Positions 1 to 9,010 of a DNA stretch of 64,000 nucleotides are shown here, piece by piece (the first letter of the stretch is position 1; every line of letters begins with the position of its first letter). Origin of the DNA: Lelliottia jeotgali (lineage in GTDB: Bacteria > Pseudomonadota > Gammaproteobacteria > Enterobacterales > Enterobacteriaceae); the NCBI GenBank assembly GCA_002271215.1, contig CP018628.1:682001-746000 (forward strand), written 5' to 3'. The notes below the pieces were generated by a model. The model was given only the letters and a program-made list of their open reading frames with translations. It was not told the DNA's origin and made no database searches. Made by a program: the position numbers and the translations under genes.

Positions 1-878
1 CCGGCGCGGCGGTAGCTCATGCGTTTTACGGGCTGAAAAACGTCCGCGTAATCATTCTTTATCCGCAGGGGAAAATCAGCCCGCTGCAGGAAAAACTGTT
101 CTGCACGCTGGGTGGCAATATTGAAACCGTCGCCATCGACGGCGACTTTGATGCCTGCCAGGCGCTGGTGAAAAAGGCTTTCGACGACGAAGAACTGAAA
201 GTAGCGCTGGGGCTGAACTCGGCAAACTCGATTAACATCAGCCGTCTGCTGGCACAGATTTGCTACTACTTCGAAGCGGTGGCACAACTGCCGCAGGAAG
301 CGCGTAATCAACTGGTTGTCTCAGTGCCAAGCGGTAACTTCGGTGATTTGACCGCGGGTCTGCTGGCGAAATCTCTCGGCCTGCCGGTGAAACGTTTTAT
401 CGCTGCGACTAACGCCAACGACACGGTTCCGCGTTTCCTGAAAGACGGGAAATGGACGCCAAACGCGACCCAGGCGACGCTGTCAAACGCGATGGACGTT
501 AGCCAGCCGAACAACTGGCCGCGCGTGGAAGAACTGTTCCGCCGTAAGATCTGGCGTCTGGGCGATCTGGGCTATGCGGCAGTGAGTGATGACACCACCA
601 AAGAGACGATGCGCGAGCTGAAAGCGGTGGGGTATACCTCTGAGCCGCATGCCGCGATTGCCTATCGTGCGCTGCGTGACCAGCTTAATCCGGGCGAGTA
701 CGGGCTGTTCCTTGGTACGGCACATCCGGCGAAGTTCAAAGAGAGTGTGGATGAGATTCTGGGTGAATCGCTGCCGCTGCCAAAAGAGCTGGCCGATCGC
801 GCTGACCTGCCGCTGCTGTCCCACAACCTGCCGGCAGATTTTGCGGCGTTGCGTCAGTTGATGATGACGCGCGGTTAA
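1..878 (+). CDS. thrC: Threonine synthase, C-terminal part (5' end outside window)
   Basis: Converts O-phospho-L-homoserine to threonine with pyridoxal phosphate, the last step of threonine synthesis. The frame is open from base 3 and the visible 291 residues align by eye with the E. coli ThrC C-terminal two thirds. The segment SVPSGNFGDLTAGLLAKSLG, which contains the phosphate-binding SGNFGD loop of this fold-type II PLP enzyme, is present, and the protein ends shortly after HNLPADFAALRQLM as in E. coli. The PLP lysine lies upstream of the window. It should be the last gene of a thrABC operon; a REP pair with a T-run follows the stop. The partial state is only due to the window edge. Confidence 0.97.
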   Translation, partial: GAAVAHAFYGLKNVRVIILYPQGKISPLQEKLFCTLGGNIETVAIDGDFDACQALVKKAFDDEELKVALGLNSANSINISRLLAQICYYFEAVAQLPQEARNQLVVSVPSGNFGDLTAGLLAKSLGLPVKRFIAATNANDTVPRFLKDGKWTPNATQATLSNAMDVSQPNNWPRVEELFRRKIWRLGDLGYAAVSDDTTKETMRELKAVGYTSEPHAAIAYRALRDQLNPGEYGLFLGTAHPAKFKESVDEILGESLPLPKELADRADLPLLSHNLPADFAALRQLMMTRG

Positions 879-886
879 TTATTGTG

Positions 887-967
887 TCGGGTGGCGGCTT
901 CGCCTTACCCGACCTACAAAATTCACACTGTAGGCCGGGTAAGGCGAAGCCGCCACCCGGCTTTTTT
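887..967. repeat. REP pair (BIME) with terminator-like T-run after thrC
   Basis: Two inverted REP palindromes, about 887-912 and 931-960, carry the typical GGGTGGCGGCTTCGCC and complementary cores, joined by a short A/T-rich linker. The second arm ends in CACCCGGCTTTTTTG, so in RNA the structure could also serve as the thr operon terminator. The rest of the gap up to yaaX shows no further gene. Confidence 0.85.
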
Positions 968-1125
968 GTGAAGAAATTATGGAGGAAAAACGCAGGGAAT
1001 AAGTAGAAATTCCCAATAAATGCGGTCACTTACAGATTAGGATTGCAGAGAATAACATCCCCGACTTCCCTCACGTAATCTCCTTCCATCGGCCCACGTT
1101 GGGCAAGAATGAAAAGGAGTCACCT

Positions 1126-1422
1126 ATGTCTAAATTGAAACCTGCACTGCTCGTGCTTTCACTGATGCTGGTCGCTCCCACGCTGGTACACGCCGGAGAA
1201 ATCACCCTGATTCCGGCGGTAAAATTACAGATTGGCGATCAGGACAGAAGTGGACACTACTGGGATGGCGGTCGCTGGCGCGATCATGACTGGTGGAAAT
1301 CGCATTACGAGTGGCGCGACAACCGCTGGCACCAGCATGACGATCATCGCGACCACCATGACAATCGTCACGGCGATAAACATGACGATCATGGTCATGG
1401 ACCGGACTGGAAGCATCATTAA
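1126..1422 (+). CDS. yaaX: YaaX-like DUF2502 small secreted protein, His/Asp-rich
   Basis: A 98-residue protein in the same place as E. coli yaaX (after thrC) and of the same length. The start at 1126 is preceded by AAGGAG (1114-1119). Residues 1-24 form a signal peptide ending VHA, followed by EITLIPAVKLQIGDQD, matching the conserved beginning of DUF2502 proteins, then a WDGGRWRDHDWW segment. The C-terminal half is extremely rich in His and Asp (14 of each after the signal peptide), which suggests metal or proton binding in the periplasm. The molecular function of the family is not established; metal binding is only inferred from composition. Confidence 0.85.
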   Translation: MSKLKPALLVLSLMLVAPTLVHAGEITLIPAVKLQIGDQDRSGHYWDGGRWRDHDWWKSHYEWRDNRWHQHDDHRDHHDNRHGDKHDDHGHGPDWKHH

Positions 1423-1427
1423 CTACG

Positions 1428-1488
1428 CCTGATGGCGCTGCGCTTATCAGGCCTACGAGTAGCCCCGGTAAGCGTAGCGCCACCGGGG
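1428..1488. repeat. REP pair between yaaX and yaaA
   Basis: Two short palindromes, 1428-1451 (CCTGATGGCGCTGCGCTTATCAGG-type core) and 1463-1488 (CCCCGGTAAGC ... GCCACCGGGG), lie between convergent yaaX and yaaA. They are diverged REP units and probably separate the two transcripts. Confidence 0.75.
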
Positions 1489-1491
1489 AAA

Positions 1492-2265
1492 TTACTGCTC
1501 GTGCCGCTTAAACACCAGCTCGCCTTTCCCTGACGCTTCGCCGTCAAAGACATATCCGTCAGTGTTAAATTGGGTCAACTGCTCTGGCTTAGTCAGGCGG
1601 TTCTCAATGATGTAGCGGCTCATCAGCCCACGCGCTTTTTTGGCGTAGAAGCTGATCACTTTAAACTTGCCGTTCTTCTCATCCAAAAATACCGGCTTGA
1701 TGATTTCCGCGTTGAGCTTTTTCGGCTTCACGGATTTGTAGTATTCGTCGGAAGCCAGGTTGATGACGATGTTATCGCCCTGCGCTTTCAGCGCGTCGTT
1801 CAACTTATCGGTGATGATATCGCCCCAGAAGTGGTAAAGATCTTTGCCTTTGGCGTTTTCCAGACGGATACCCATCTCCAGGCGATACGGTTGCATCAGA
1901 TCCAGCGGGCGCAGCACGCCGTATAAACCTGAAAGCATGCGCAAATGCTGCTGGGCAAAATCGAAATCGGCTTCGCTGAACTCTTCGGCCTGTAATCCGG
2001 TGTAAACATCGCCTTTAAACGCGAGGATCGCCTGACGGGCATTTTTCGGCGTGAAGTCCGGGTGCCAGTCGTGGAAGCGGGTGGCGTTGAGATCGGCCAG
2101 TTTGTCGCTGATGCTCATCAGCTTGCCGATCTGCGGGGCTGAAAGTTTACGCGCCTCACGGATCAGCTGCTGTGAATGGTCCAGCAGTTCGGGCTGGGTA
2201 TAGCGCTCGGTGGCGAGCGGGCTCTGGAAATCGAGCGTTTTTGCAGGTGAAATCAGAATCAGCAT
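1492..2265 (-). CDS. yaaA: Peroxide stress resistance protein YaaA (DUF328)
   Basis: 257 residues, one fewer than E. coli YaaA. It opens with [16 protein letters not shown], the signature N-terminus of the UPF0246/YaaA family. In E. coli this OxyR-regulated protein lowers intracellular free iron during hydrogen peroxide stress and so limits Fenton damage; the biochemical activity is DNA-binding-like but not fully defined. The gene keeps its E. coli location between yaaX and yaaJ and points leftward. No OxyR site was identified by eye. Confidence 0.96.
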   Translation of the reverse strand: MLILISPAKTLDFQSPLATERYTQPELLDHSQQLIREARKLSAPQIGKLMSISDKLADLNATRFHDWHPDFTPKNARQAILAFKGDVYTGLQAEEFSEADFDFAQQHLRMLSGLYGVLRPLDLMQPYRLEMGIRLENAKGKDLYHFWGDIITDKLNDALKAQGDNIVINLASDEYYKSVKPKKLNAEIIKPVFLDEKNGKFKVISFYAKKARGLMSRYIIENRLTKPEQLTQFNTDGYVFDGEASGKGELVFKRHEQ

Positions 2266-2331
2266 ATCCAGTCCTTGCAGGAAATTTAGTGCGACTTTAG
2301 CAAAAAAATGGCCTAATGAGATCGATGGCTG

Positions 2332-3762
2332 TTATTGACGTGGCAAATCATCCCAACTTCCCGGCGCAATTTGTGACTCAATTTCCGGATAACGGGTAGC
2401 GTCAAACACTGGCTGAACCCCGAGCTTGCGCTGGCGCAAATAGTCGCGGGCGATGAGCGTCACCACCGGCGACAGCAGCAAAATTGCCGTCAGGTTGGTA
2501 ATGGCCATCAGCGCCATAATCACATCCGCCAGTTGCCAGACCAATGGCAGGCTCATCACCGAGCCGATCAGCACCATTCCCGCGATACCAATGCGCAAAA
2601 ACCACAGCGTTTTACGCGAATCGAGACGCAGGAATATCAGATTGTTTTCGGCATAAATGTAATTGGCGACGATAGAGCTGAAGGCAAACAGCATGACAAT
2701 CAGCGAGACAAATCCCGCGCCCCAGGTGCCGGACAAATTGACCAGCGCCTGCTGAACAAGCTGGATGCCAGCGGTGCTCGACGTATGAGCGACAGGCCCT
2801 GCCAACAGAACAATCATTGCGCTGGCCGAACAGATGATGATGGTATCGGTAAACACCCCGATCATCTGCACGATCCCCTGCGCTGCCGGATGCGGGGGCC
2901 ATGATGCAGCTGCAGCTGCGGCATTCGGCGTGGAACCCATTCCTGCTTCATTCGAGAACATGCCGCGCTGAAAGCCCGCCGTCAGCGCCTGGCTGACGGT
3001 GTATCCCAGCGCGCCTGCTGCGGCCTCTTGCCAGCCAAATGCGGCTTTAAATATTGCGGCAATCACCGCCGGAACCTGTTCGATATGCATGGCCGTCACC
3101 ACGAGGCTGGCGATCACCCACAGCAGCGCCATCACCGGAACCATCCACTGCATCAGGCGTGCAACGCCTCTGATTCCGGTCACGATGACTAAGAGTGTGA
3201 GTACGGCAAGGGAAACGCCTGTTATCCATTCAGGGAAGTCGAACGCATAGCGCAGCGCGTGGGCCACTGAGTTGGCTTGCACGGTGTTAAAAATGAGGCC
3301 ATAAGCCGCGAGAAGGAAGATTGAAAACAGGACGCCCATCCAGCGCATTCCAAGGCCTCGGGACATATACCAGGCCGGGCCGCCGCGAAACTGACCGTTT
3401 TTATCGCGCTCTTTGTAGAGTTGTGCCAATGAGCACTCAGCAAAGGAGGTCGCCATACCAATCATGGCCGTAACCCACATCCAGAACACCGCGCCAGGAC
3501 CGCCCGCGCTGATGGCAAGCGCGACACCGGCTAAATTCCCACTGCCGACGCGCGCGGCAAGGCTGGTGCAAAGCGCCTGAAAGGAGGTTAATCCACCGGG
3601 CTGTGGGCTGACGCTGTTTTTAAGACTTTTGCCAAACTGGCGAATATAGCGAAATTGAATAAAACCGCTGCGGACGGTAAACCAAATTCCGGCCCCCAGT
3701 AATAAATAGATCATTACTGAGCCCCACAGGACTTCATTAATAAAAGCGAAGAAATCAGGCAT
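2332..3762 (-). CDS. yaaJ: Alanine/glycine:cation symporter family protein YaaJ
   Basis: An inner-membrane transporter of the AGCS family, 476 residues from the start at 3762 (MPDFFAFINEVLWGS), identical in length to E. coli YaaJ. An upstream in-frame ATG at 3786 would add eight residues absent from the family. About 11 hydrophobic segments are visible, with the family motifs ARVGSGNLAGVALAISAGGP near residue 80 and NEAGMGSTPNAAAAA near residue 270. Members import alanine or glycine with Na+; the exact substrate of YaaJ is not proven. It is divergent from talB. Confidence 0.95.
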   Translation of the reverse strand: MPDFFAFINEVLWGSVMIYLLLGAGIWFTVRSGFIQFRYIRQFGKSLKNSVSPQPGGLTSFQALCTSLAARVGSGNLAGVALAISAGGPGAVFWMWVTAMIGMATSFAECSLAQLYKERDKNGQFRGGPAWYMSRGLGMRWMGVLFSIFLLAAYGLIFNTVQANSVAHALRYAFDFPEWITGVSLAVLTLLVIVTGIRGVARLMQWMVPVMALLWVIASLVVTAMHIEQVPAVIAAIFKAAFGWQEAAAGALGYTVSQALTAGFQRGMFSNEAGMGSTPNAAAAAASWPPHPAAQGIVQMIGVFTDTIIICSASAMIVLLAGPVAHTSSTAGIQLVQQALVNLSGTWGAGFVSLIVMLFAFSSIVANYIYAENNLIFLRLDSRKTLWFLRIGIAGMVLIGSVMSLPLVWQLADVIMALMAITNLTAILLLSPVVTLIARDYLRQRKLGVQPVFDATRYPEIESQIAPGSWDDLPRQ

Positions 3763-3884
3763 TAACGTCCCTCTTGTTGATGCCACTGAATAGATACGCG
3801 GTAACGCTGAATGAGCACGCTGTTAATTAGCAGGCTGTTAATATTTCGAGTTTACCATACTATCAGTAAGCGCACTGTCTGCGG

Positions 3885-3912
3885 TTGCGCTGTCATTCCG
3901 TCGTGTTATCAT
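3885..3912 (+). promoter_or_regulatory. Candidate sigma-70 promoter for talB
   Basis: TTGCGC (3885-3890) and TATCAT (3907-3912) are separated by 16 bp and lie about 110 bp before talB. The surrounding sequence is similar to the E. coli talB leader. This is read by eye only; the 260-bp yaaJ-talB gap contains no gene. Confidence 0.45.
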
Positions 3913-4022
3913 CAGGGCAGACCGGTTACATCCCCCTAACAAGTAAACCTGTCATTTTTCCGCTGCTGGCAGGCTGTCGGTAGCGTGAATTATCCAGGGC
4001 ACGTTAAAAGAGAAACACTATC

Positions 4023-4976
4023 ATGACGGATAAATTGACCTCCCTTCGTCAGTTCACCACTGTCGTAGCTGACACCGGAGATATCGCGGCAATGAAGTTG
4101 TACCAGCCGCAGGATGCCACAACTAACCCTTCTCTGATTCTTAACGCCGCGCAGATCCCTGAGTACCGCAAACTGATCGACGAAGCTGTGACCTGGGCGA
4201 AAAGCCAGAGCAACGATCGTGCGCAGCAGGTTGTGGATGCAACTGACAAACTGGCTGTGAATATCGGTCTGGAAATCCTGAAACTGGTTCCGGGTCGTAT
4301 TTCTACCGAAGTTGACGCGCGTCTGTCTTACGACACCGAAGCGTCTATCGCTAAAGCCAAGCACCTGATCAAACTGTATAACGATGCGGGCATCAGCAAC
4401 GATCGTATTCTGATCAAGCTGGCTTCCACCTGGCAGGGCATCCGCGCTGCAGAACAGCTGGAAAAAGAAGGCATCAACTGTAACCTGACTCTGCTGTTCT
4501 CCTTCGCTCAGGCGCGTGCGTGTGCAGAAGCAGGCGTGTACCTGATTTCTCCGTTTGTGGGCCGTATTCTGGACTGGTACAAAGCCAACACCGACAAGAA
4601 AGAGTACGCAGCATCAGAAGATCCAGGCGTGGTTTCTGTGACTGAAATCTACGAATACTACAAACAGCACGGTTATGAGACTGTCGTCATGGGCGCAAGC
4701 TTCCGTAACGTCGGTGAAATCATCGAGCTGGCTGGCTGTGACCGTCTGACCATCGCCCCTGCGCTGCTGAAAGAGCTGGCAGAGAGCGAAGGCGCACTGG
4801 AGCGTAAACTGAGCTACACCGGCGAAGTGAAAGCGCGTCCAGAACGCATCACTGAATCCCAGTTCCTGTGGCAGCACAACCAGGATCCAATGGCGGTAGA
4901 CAAACTGGCGGACGGTATCCGTAAGTTTGCCGTTGACCAGGAAAAACTGGAAAAAATGATCGGCGATCTGCTGTAA
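4023..4976 (+). CDS. talB: Transaldolase B
   Basis: Non-oxidative pentose phosphate enzyme that moves a dihydroxyacetone unit between sedoheptulose 7-phosphate and glyceraldehyde 3-phosphate. 317 residues, the normal length, and nearly identical to E. coli TalB. The Schiff-base lysine is in [15 protein letters not shown] near residue 132; the N-terminal [10 protein letters not shown] motif and the SFRNVGEI strand are also present. Acts in the cytoplasm as a dimer. Codon usage is that of a highly expressed gene. A strong hairpin follows the stop, and mog begins 115 bp downstream. Confidence 0.98.
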   Translation: MTDKLTSLRQFTTVVADTGDIAAMKLYQPQDATTNPSLILNAAQIPEYRKLIDEAVTWAKSQSNDRAQQVVDATDKLAVNIGLEILKLVPGRISTEVDARLSYDTEASIAKAKHLIKLYNDAGISNDRILIKLASTWQGIRAAEQLEKEGINCNLTLLFSFAQARACAEAGVYLISPFVGRILDWYKANTDKKEYAASEDPGVVSVTEIYEYYKQHGYETVVMGASFRNVGEIIELAGCDRLTIAPALLKELAESEGALERKLSYTGEVKARPERITESQFLWQHNQDPMAVDKLADGIRKFAVDQEKLEKMIGDLL

Positions 4977-4984
4977 TCATTCTT

Positions 4985-5010
4985 CATGGCCGGGCGCTTG
5001 TCCGGCCATG
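4985..5010 (+). terminator. Hairpin after talB
   Basis: Perfect 9-bp stem CATGGCCGG/CCGGCCATG (4985-4993 with 5002-5010) followed by TTACTT. The U-tract is weak, but position directly after talB supports a terminator. Confidence 0.65.
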
Positions 5011-5091
5011 TTACTTCGTTCGTCCCCTGTCTGATTTCCCCCTCTGCGTGTATCATTCCTCTTAATCAGTATTGTTATGAAGGGAATAGAT

Positions 5092-5679
5092 ATGAATACC
5101 TTACGCATTGGCTTAGTGTCGATTTCTGACCGCGCGTCCAGCGGCGTTTATGCCGATAAAGGCATCCCGGCTCTGGAAGAGTGGCTGGCAGCCGCGCTCA
5201 CCACACCTTTTGAACTGCAAACCCGTCTGATCCCGGATGAACAGCCGATAATCGAGCAAACCCTGTGCGAGCTGGTGGACGAAATGAGCTGCCATCTGGT
5301 GCTGACCACCGGCGGAACAGGCCCGGCGCGTCGTGATGTCACGCCTGATGCGACAATGGCGGTAGCCGATCGCGAAATGCCTGGTTTCGGCGAGCAGATG
5401 CGTCAGATAAGCCTGCACTTTGTGCCGACGGCGATCCTGTCGCGCCAGGTGGGGGTTATCCGCAAACAGGCGCTGATCCTCAATCTGCCGGGCCAGCCGA
5501 AGTCGATCAAAGAGACGCTGGAAGGTGTAAAAGCCGAAGATGGCAAAGTGGTGGTGGTGGGGATTTTTGCCAGTGTACCGTATTGTATACAGCTGCTTGA
5601 CGGCCCTTACGTCGAGACCGATCCGCAAGTGGTAGCAGCTTTTCGCCCGAAAAGCGCACGTCGCGAAACATTATCCTGA
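5092..5679 (+). CDS. mog: Molybdopterin adenylyltransferase
   Basis: Adenylates molybdopterin before molybdenum insertion in molybdenum cofactor synthesis. 195 residues from the start at 5092 (MNTLRIGLVSISDRASSG); the in-frame ATG at 5077 would add five residues not seen in E. coli Mog. The MoCF-biosynthesis fold signature TTGGTGPARRDVTPDAT is visible near residue 75, and SDRASSGVYADKGIPAL at the N-terminus matches the family. A single gene downstream of talB as in E. coli. Confidence 0.97.
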   Translation: MNTLRIGLVSISDRASSGVYADKGIPALEEWLAAALTTPFELQTRLIPDEQPIIEQTLCELVDEMSCHLVLTTGGTGPARRDVTPDATMAVADREMPGFGEQMRQISLHFVPTAILSRQVGVIRKQALILNLPGQPKSIKETLEGVKAEDGKVVVVGIFASVPYCIQLLDGPYVETDPQVVAAFRPKSARRETLS

Positions 5680-5800
5680 AATGAGTGCGTTTGTGACATA
5701 AGCTACAGCCTCAATGGCGTGTTAATTTATTTACGGTATAGTCATTTTTTCTTTACGATTACTGTAAAACTAAATCAACACCGCTGGTAAAAGGTTCGCT

Positions 5801-7102
5801 ATGTCACATTACACCCGGCCTCTGAATCGTCAGGACTACAAAACGCTCACGCTCGCGGCTCTCGGCGGCGCGCTGGAGTTTTACGATTTCATCATTTTCG
5901 TCTTCTTTGCCGCCGTGGTGGGGGAACTCTTCTTCCCGGCGGATATCCCTGAATGGCTGCGTCAGGTTCAGACCTTCGGCATATTTGCTGCGGGCTATCT
6001 GGCGCGTCCGTTGGGCGGCATAATCATGGCGCACTTTGGCGATTTGGTCGGGCGCAAAAAAATGTTCACCCTCAGTATTTTGCTGATGGCGGTGCCGACG
6101 CTGCTGATCGGTCTGCTGCCGACGTATGCCTCGATGGGCATTGTTGCGCCGGTATTGCTGCTATTGATGCGCATTTTGCAGGGCGCGGCGATTGGCGGTG
6201 AAGTGCCGGGCGCATGGGTGTTTGTCGCTGAACACGTTCCGGCGCGTCGCATCGGGATTGCCTGCGGGACATTGACCGCCGGGCTGACCGTCGGGATTTT
6301 GCTCGGCTCGGTCGTTGCGACGCTCGTCAATACCAGCATGACCCCACAGGCCGTGCATGAGTGGGGCTGGCGTATTCCGTTCCTGCTTGGAGGGGCGTTT
6401 GGCCTGGTGGCGATGTATCTGCGCCGCTGGTTACAGGAGACGCCAATTTTCCTCGAGATGCAGCAGCGTAAAGCGCTGGCGCAAGAATTGCCGGTGAAAG
6501 CCGTGGTGGTGCGCCATCAGAAAGCGGTGGTTATTTCCATGCTGCTCACCTGGCTGCTGTCCGCAGGAATTGTGGTGGTGATTTTGATGTCGCCGGTCTG
6601 GCTGCAAAAACAGTACGGCTTTGCTCCCGCGGTGACGCTGCAGGCCAACAGCATTGCCACCATTATGCTGTGCTTTGGCTGTCTGATTGCCGGCCTGGCG
6701 GCGGATCGCTTCGGTGCCAGCCGCACGTTTATCGTCGGCAGCCTTCTACTGGCCGCATCGAGCTGGGCGTTCTATCACCTGGCGGGCGCACACCCGGAAC
6801 AGCTGTTCCTGCTCTACGGCGTGGTGGGGCTGTGCGTCGGCGTTGTCGGGGCAGTGCCTTACGTCATGGTTCGTGCTTTCCCGGCGGAAGTGCGCTTCAC
6901 AGGGATATCATTTTCCTACAACGTCTCGTACGCCATTTTTGGCGGCTTAACGCCGATTGCCGTCACGCTACTGATGGGCGCGTCGCCGATGGCGCCGGCC
7001 TGGTACGTGCTGGCACTTTCGCTGATGGGGTTAGGGCTTGGGATCTGGCTTCGCGGTGAGCGCCATCAGTTGATGGCGCACGCGCAGGCTAATGAGGGGT
7101 AA
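5801..7102 (+). CDS. MFS transporter, metabolite:H+ symporter (MHS) family
   Basis: 433 residues with about 12 hydrophobic segments. The N-terminal LEFYDFIIFVFFAAVVGE, the loop motif GDLVGRKKMFTLSI near residue 85 and GEVPGAWVFVAEHVPARR near residue 135 place it with ProP/KgtP/citrate-type proton symporters. The substrate is not predictable, but the family moves small organic acids or betaines across the inner membrane. The gene is not in the E. coli K-12 order, where yaaH follows mog. It ends 14 bp inside the 3' end of the convergent ABC binding-protein gene, so the two 3' ends overlap on opposite strands. Confidence 0.85.
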   Translation: MSHYTRPLNRQDYKTLTLAALGGALEFYDFIIFVFFAAVVGELFFPADIPEWLRQVQTFGIFAAGYLARPLGGIIMAHFGDLVGRKKMFTLSILLMAVPTLLIGLLPTYASMGIVAPVLLLLMRILQGAAIGGEVPGAWVFVAEHVPARRIGIACGTLTAGLTVGILLGSVVATLVNTSMTPQAVHEWGWRIPFLLGGAFGLVAMYLRRWLQETPIFLEMQQRKALAQELPVKAVVVRHQKAVVISMLLTWLLSAGIVVVILMSPVWLQKQYGFAPAVTLQANSIATIMLCFGCLIAGLAADRFGASRTFIVGSLLLAASSWAFYHLAGAHPEQLFLLYGVVGLCVGVVGAVPYVMVRAFPAEVRFTGISFSYNVSYAIFGGLTPIAVTLLMGASPMAPAWYVLALSLMGLGLGIWLRGERHQLMAHAQANEG

Positions 7103-8213
7103 AGCTCAGGATGATGTTGTCATCCGGGATATGCGTAAAGCTTTTGATCAGCTCGTGATAGTCCGCCTGTGGATCAACATCTTTAAAAAGCGTTGGGTAG
7201 AAGATTTTACTCAACGCTTCAATAGCAATGATGTTGTACGGATTGTTGTAAAAATGATGGTACAACGCGCCGGTATGCCCTTGTGCAACCGCAGGGATGC
7301 TGCTCACGCCCTGACGCGCAACCAGCGCATTAAAGGCGCTAGCGACATCACTTTCCGCCACGTTGTAGCCAAACGGAATAATCGCGGTGCCTTTGCCTGA
7401 GCGTTTTGAACCGGTCATCAGGTAGTAATCTGGATTCAGGGAAATAATTTTCTCCACCGAGATATTCCCGGTTGCGCCCGGCAGCAGTTGCGAGCCAATA
7501 TTCACGCCGCCTGCGGCTTCCACCAGTCCGCCCCAGCCGTTGTGTGCGTGGGTGAAACAGCAGCCGTTATCCAGTCCGGCCACGCCAGCGATCGGCTCGA
7601 TAAACACCAGTGGTTTTTTCTCTGCTTCCGTCAGGCGCTGATGAATCCGGTCCAGACGCTGCTGATAGAAATCGACATAGGCCTGCGCACGATCCGTCTG
7701 GCCTAACACCTTGCCCAGCAGATCAATGCTCGGCAGGGTGTTTTCCACCGGATGCAGCTCGTAATCGACGAAGACTACCGGGATGTGCAGGGCCTCAAGC
7801 TGGGTTAACACACCGCTTTGCGTCAATGACGGTTTAGCGCGCAGCTGGGCAATCATCAGATCCGGATGGCGCGAGATCACCGTTTCAAGATCGACATTCC
7901 CCTGATCCGAGAACTGCATATCGAGGATCTTCTCGGCTTCTGGCCATTTGCGCTTCAGCACGTTCCAGGTTTCGGTGTCCTGTTTCTTCGGCAGGTTGTT
8001 CCACGCCACCACTTTGGCGAAAGGATCGTCGCGCTCCAGCATCGCCAGCGTCAGAATATCGCGGCCATCCTGCAAGATAATGCGTTGCGGCTCCTGAGGG
8101 ATCGTCACCGTGCGGTTATCCATATCCTTCACGGTCACAGGCCAGTTTTGCGCCATCGCCAGCAGCGGCGAGAGCAGCAGTGCTGCGCCGAAGATTGTCT
8201 TCTTAATGTTCAT
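7089..8213 (-). CDS. ABC transporter periplasmic substrate-binding protein, iron-siderophore type
   Basis: 374 residues from the start at 8213, which follows GGGGAAG and gives a clear signal peptide (KKTIFGAALLLSPLLAMAQ). Mature residues begin WPVTVKDMDNRTVTIPQEPQRII, the typical opening of TroA/FecB-like helical-backbone binding proteins, and the rest fits that fold. It is the last gene of a three-gene leftward operon with a FecCD-type permease and a FepC-type ATPase, 23 bp after the ATPase. Likely ligand is an Fe3+ chelate, heme or cobalamin; no outer-membrane receptor is in the window. The distant tail overlaps the MHS transporter gene on the other strand. Confidence 0.85.
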   Translation of the reverse strand: MNIKKTIFGAALLLSPLLAMAQNWPVTVKDMDNRTVTIPQEPQRIILQDGRDILTLAMLERDDPFAKVVAWNNLPKKQDTETWNVLKRKWPEAEKILDMQFSDQGNVDLETVISRHPDLMIAQLRAKPSLTQSGVLTQLEALHIPVVFVDYELHPVENTLPSIDLLGKVLGQTDRAQAYVDFYQQRLDRIHQRLTEAEKKPLVFIEPIAGVAGLDNGCCFTHAHNGWGGLVEAAGGVNIGSQLLPGATGNISVEKIISLNPDYYLMTGSKRSGKGTAIIPFGYNVAESDVASAFNALVARQGVSSIPAVAQGHTGALYHHFYNNPYNIIAIEALSKIFYPTLFKDVDPQADYHELIKSFTHIPDDNIILSFTPH

Positions 8214-8236
8214 ACTTCCCCGTCTCACGTTTATTG

Positions 8237-9010
8237 TTATGTTGTTAACCCATCGACCACCACATGCGGCAGCCCTTGTGAACATTGTTCCACCCGGCCT
8301 TTTACGCCGTAGACCGTCGCCAGATTTGCAGGCGTGACCACCTCGCGTGGAATGCCGCTCGCAACCAGCGCGCCTTCTTTGAGCATCACCGCATATTCGG
8401 CGTGGCGTAGCGCGATATTGATGTCGTGGATCACCACCACCGTCACGATATTGCGCAGTCGCGTTTCGCGGGCAACGATGTCCATGACGTGAAACTGATA
8501 GTTGAGATCGAGGGCGCTGAGCGGTTCATCCAGAAGCAGAAGATCGGGCTGGCGGATCAGCGACTGGGCCAGGCCAATCAGCTGTTTTTGTCCGCCGGAA
8601 AGCTGGTCGAGATAACTCATTGCCAGATGGGCGACGCCGAGTTTTTCCAGGATCGCAAAAGCTTCCTCCCCGGCGTTGCTGTCAACGGGAGAGCCGCTGG
8701 CGCGTCTCGCGACAATCACCGACTCCAGGGCATGCAGATGCACGCCTGCCGGGAGCGACTGCGGCAAATACACCACTTTTTGCGCCCGCTGCGCGGAGGG
8801 CAACGTCATCAAATCTTCGCCGTTCAGTTCAAGCTTGCCCTGGGCAGGATTCAGATCGGCCATCGCGCGCAGCAGCGTCGATTTCCCCGAACCGTTTGGC
8901 CCTAATAACGCGGTGATTTTTCCGCGCGGCAGCAGGGGCGTAGTCAGCCCGTCGATGATTTTCTTTTTGCGATAGCCGGTGTGCAGGTTGGTGACGATCA
9001 ATCCATCCAT
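8237..9010 (-). CDS. ABC transporter ATP-binding protein, FepC type
   Basis: 257 residues from the ATG at 9010, which overlaps the permease stop by one base (TAATG), indicating translational coupling; longer upstream frames run into the permease and are not used. Walker A is LLGPNGSGKSTLLRAM near residue 36, the signature is LSGGQKQLIGLAQ, Walker B is LLLLDEPLSALD and the switch histidine is in VVVIHDINIAL. It would power uptake by the partner permease and binding protein. Confidence 0.92.
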   Translation of the reverse strand: MDGLIVTNLHTGYRKKKIIDGLTTPLLPRGKITALLGPNGSGKSTLLRAMADLNPAQGKLELNGEDLMTLPSAQRAQKVVYLPQSLPAGVHLHALESVIVARRASGSPVDSNAGEEAFAILEKLGVAHLAMSYLDQLSGGQKQLIGLAQSLIRQPDLLLLDEPLSALDLNYQFHVMDIVARETRLRNIVTVVVIHDINIALRHAEYAVMLKEGALVASGIPREVVTPANLATVYGVKGRVEQCSQGLPHVVVDGLTT

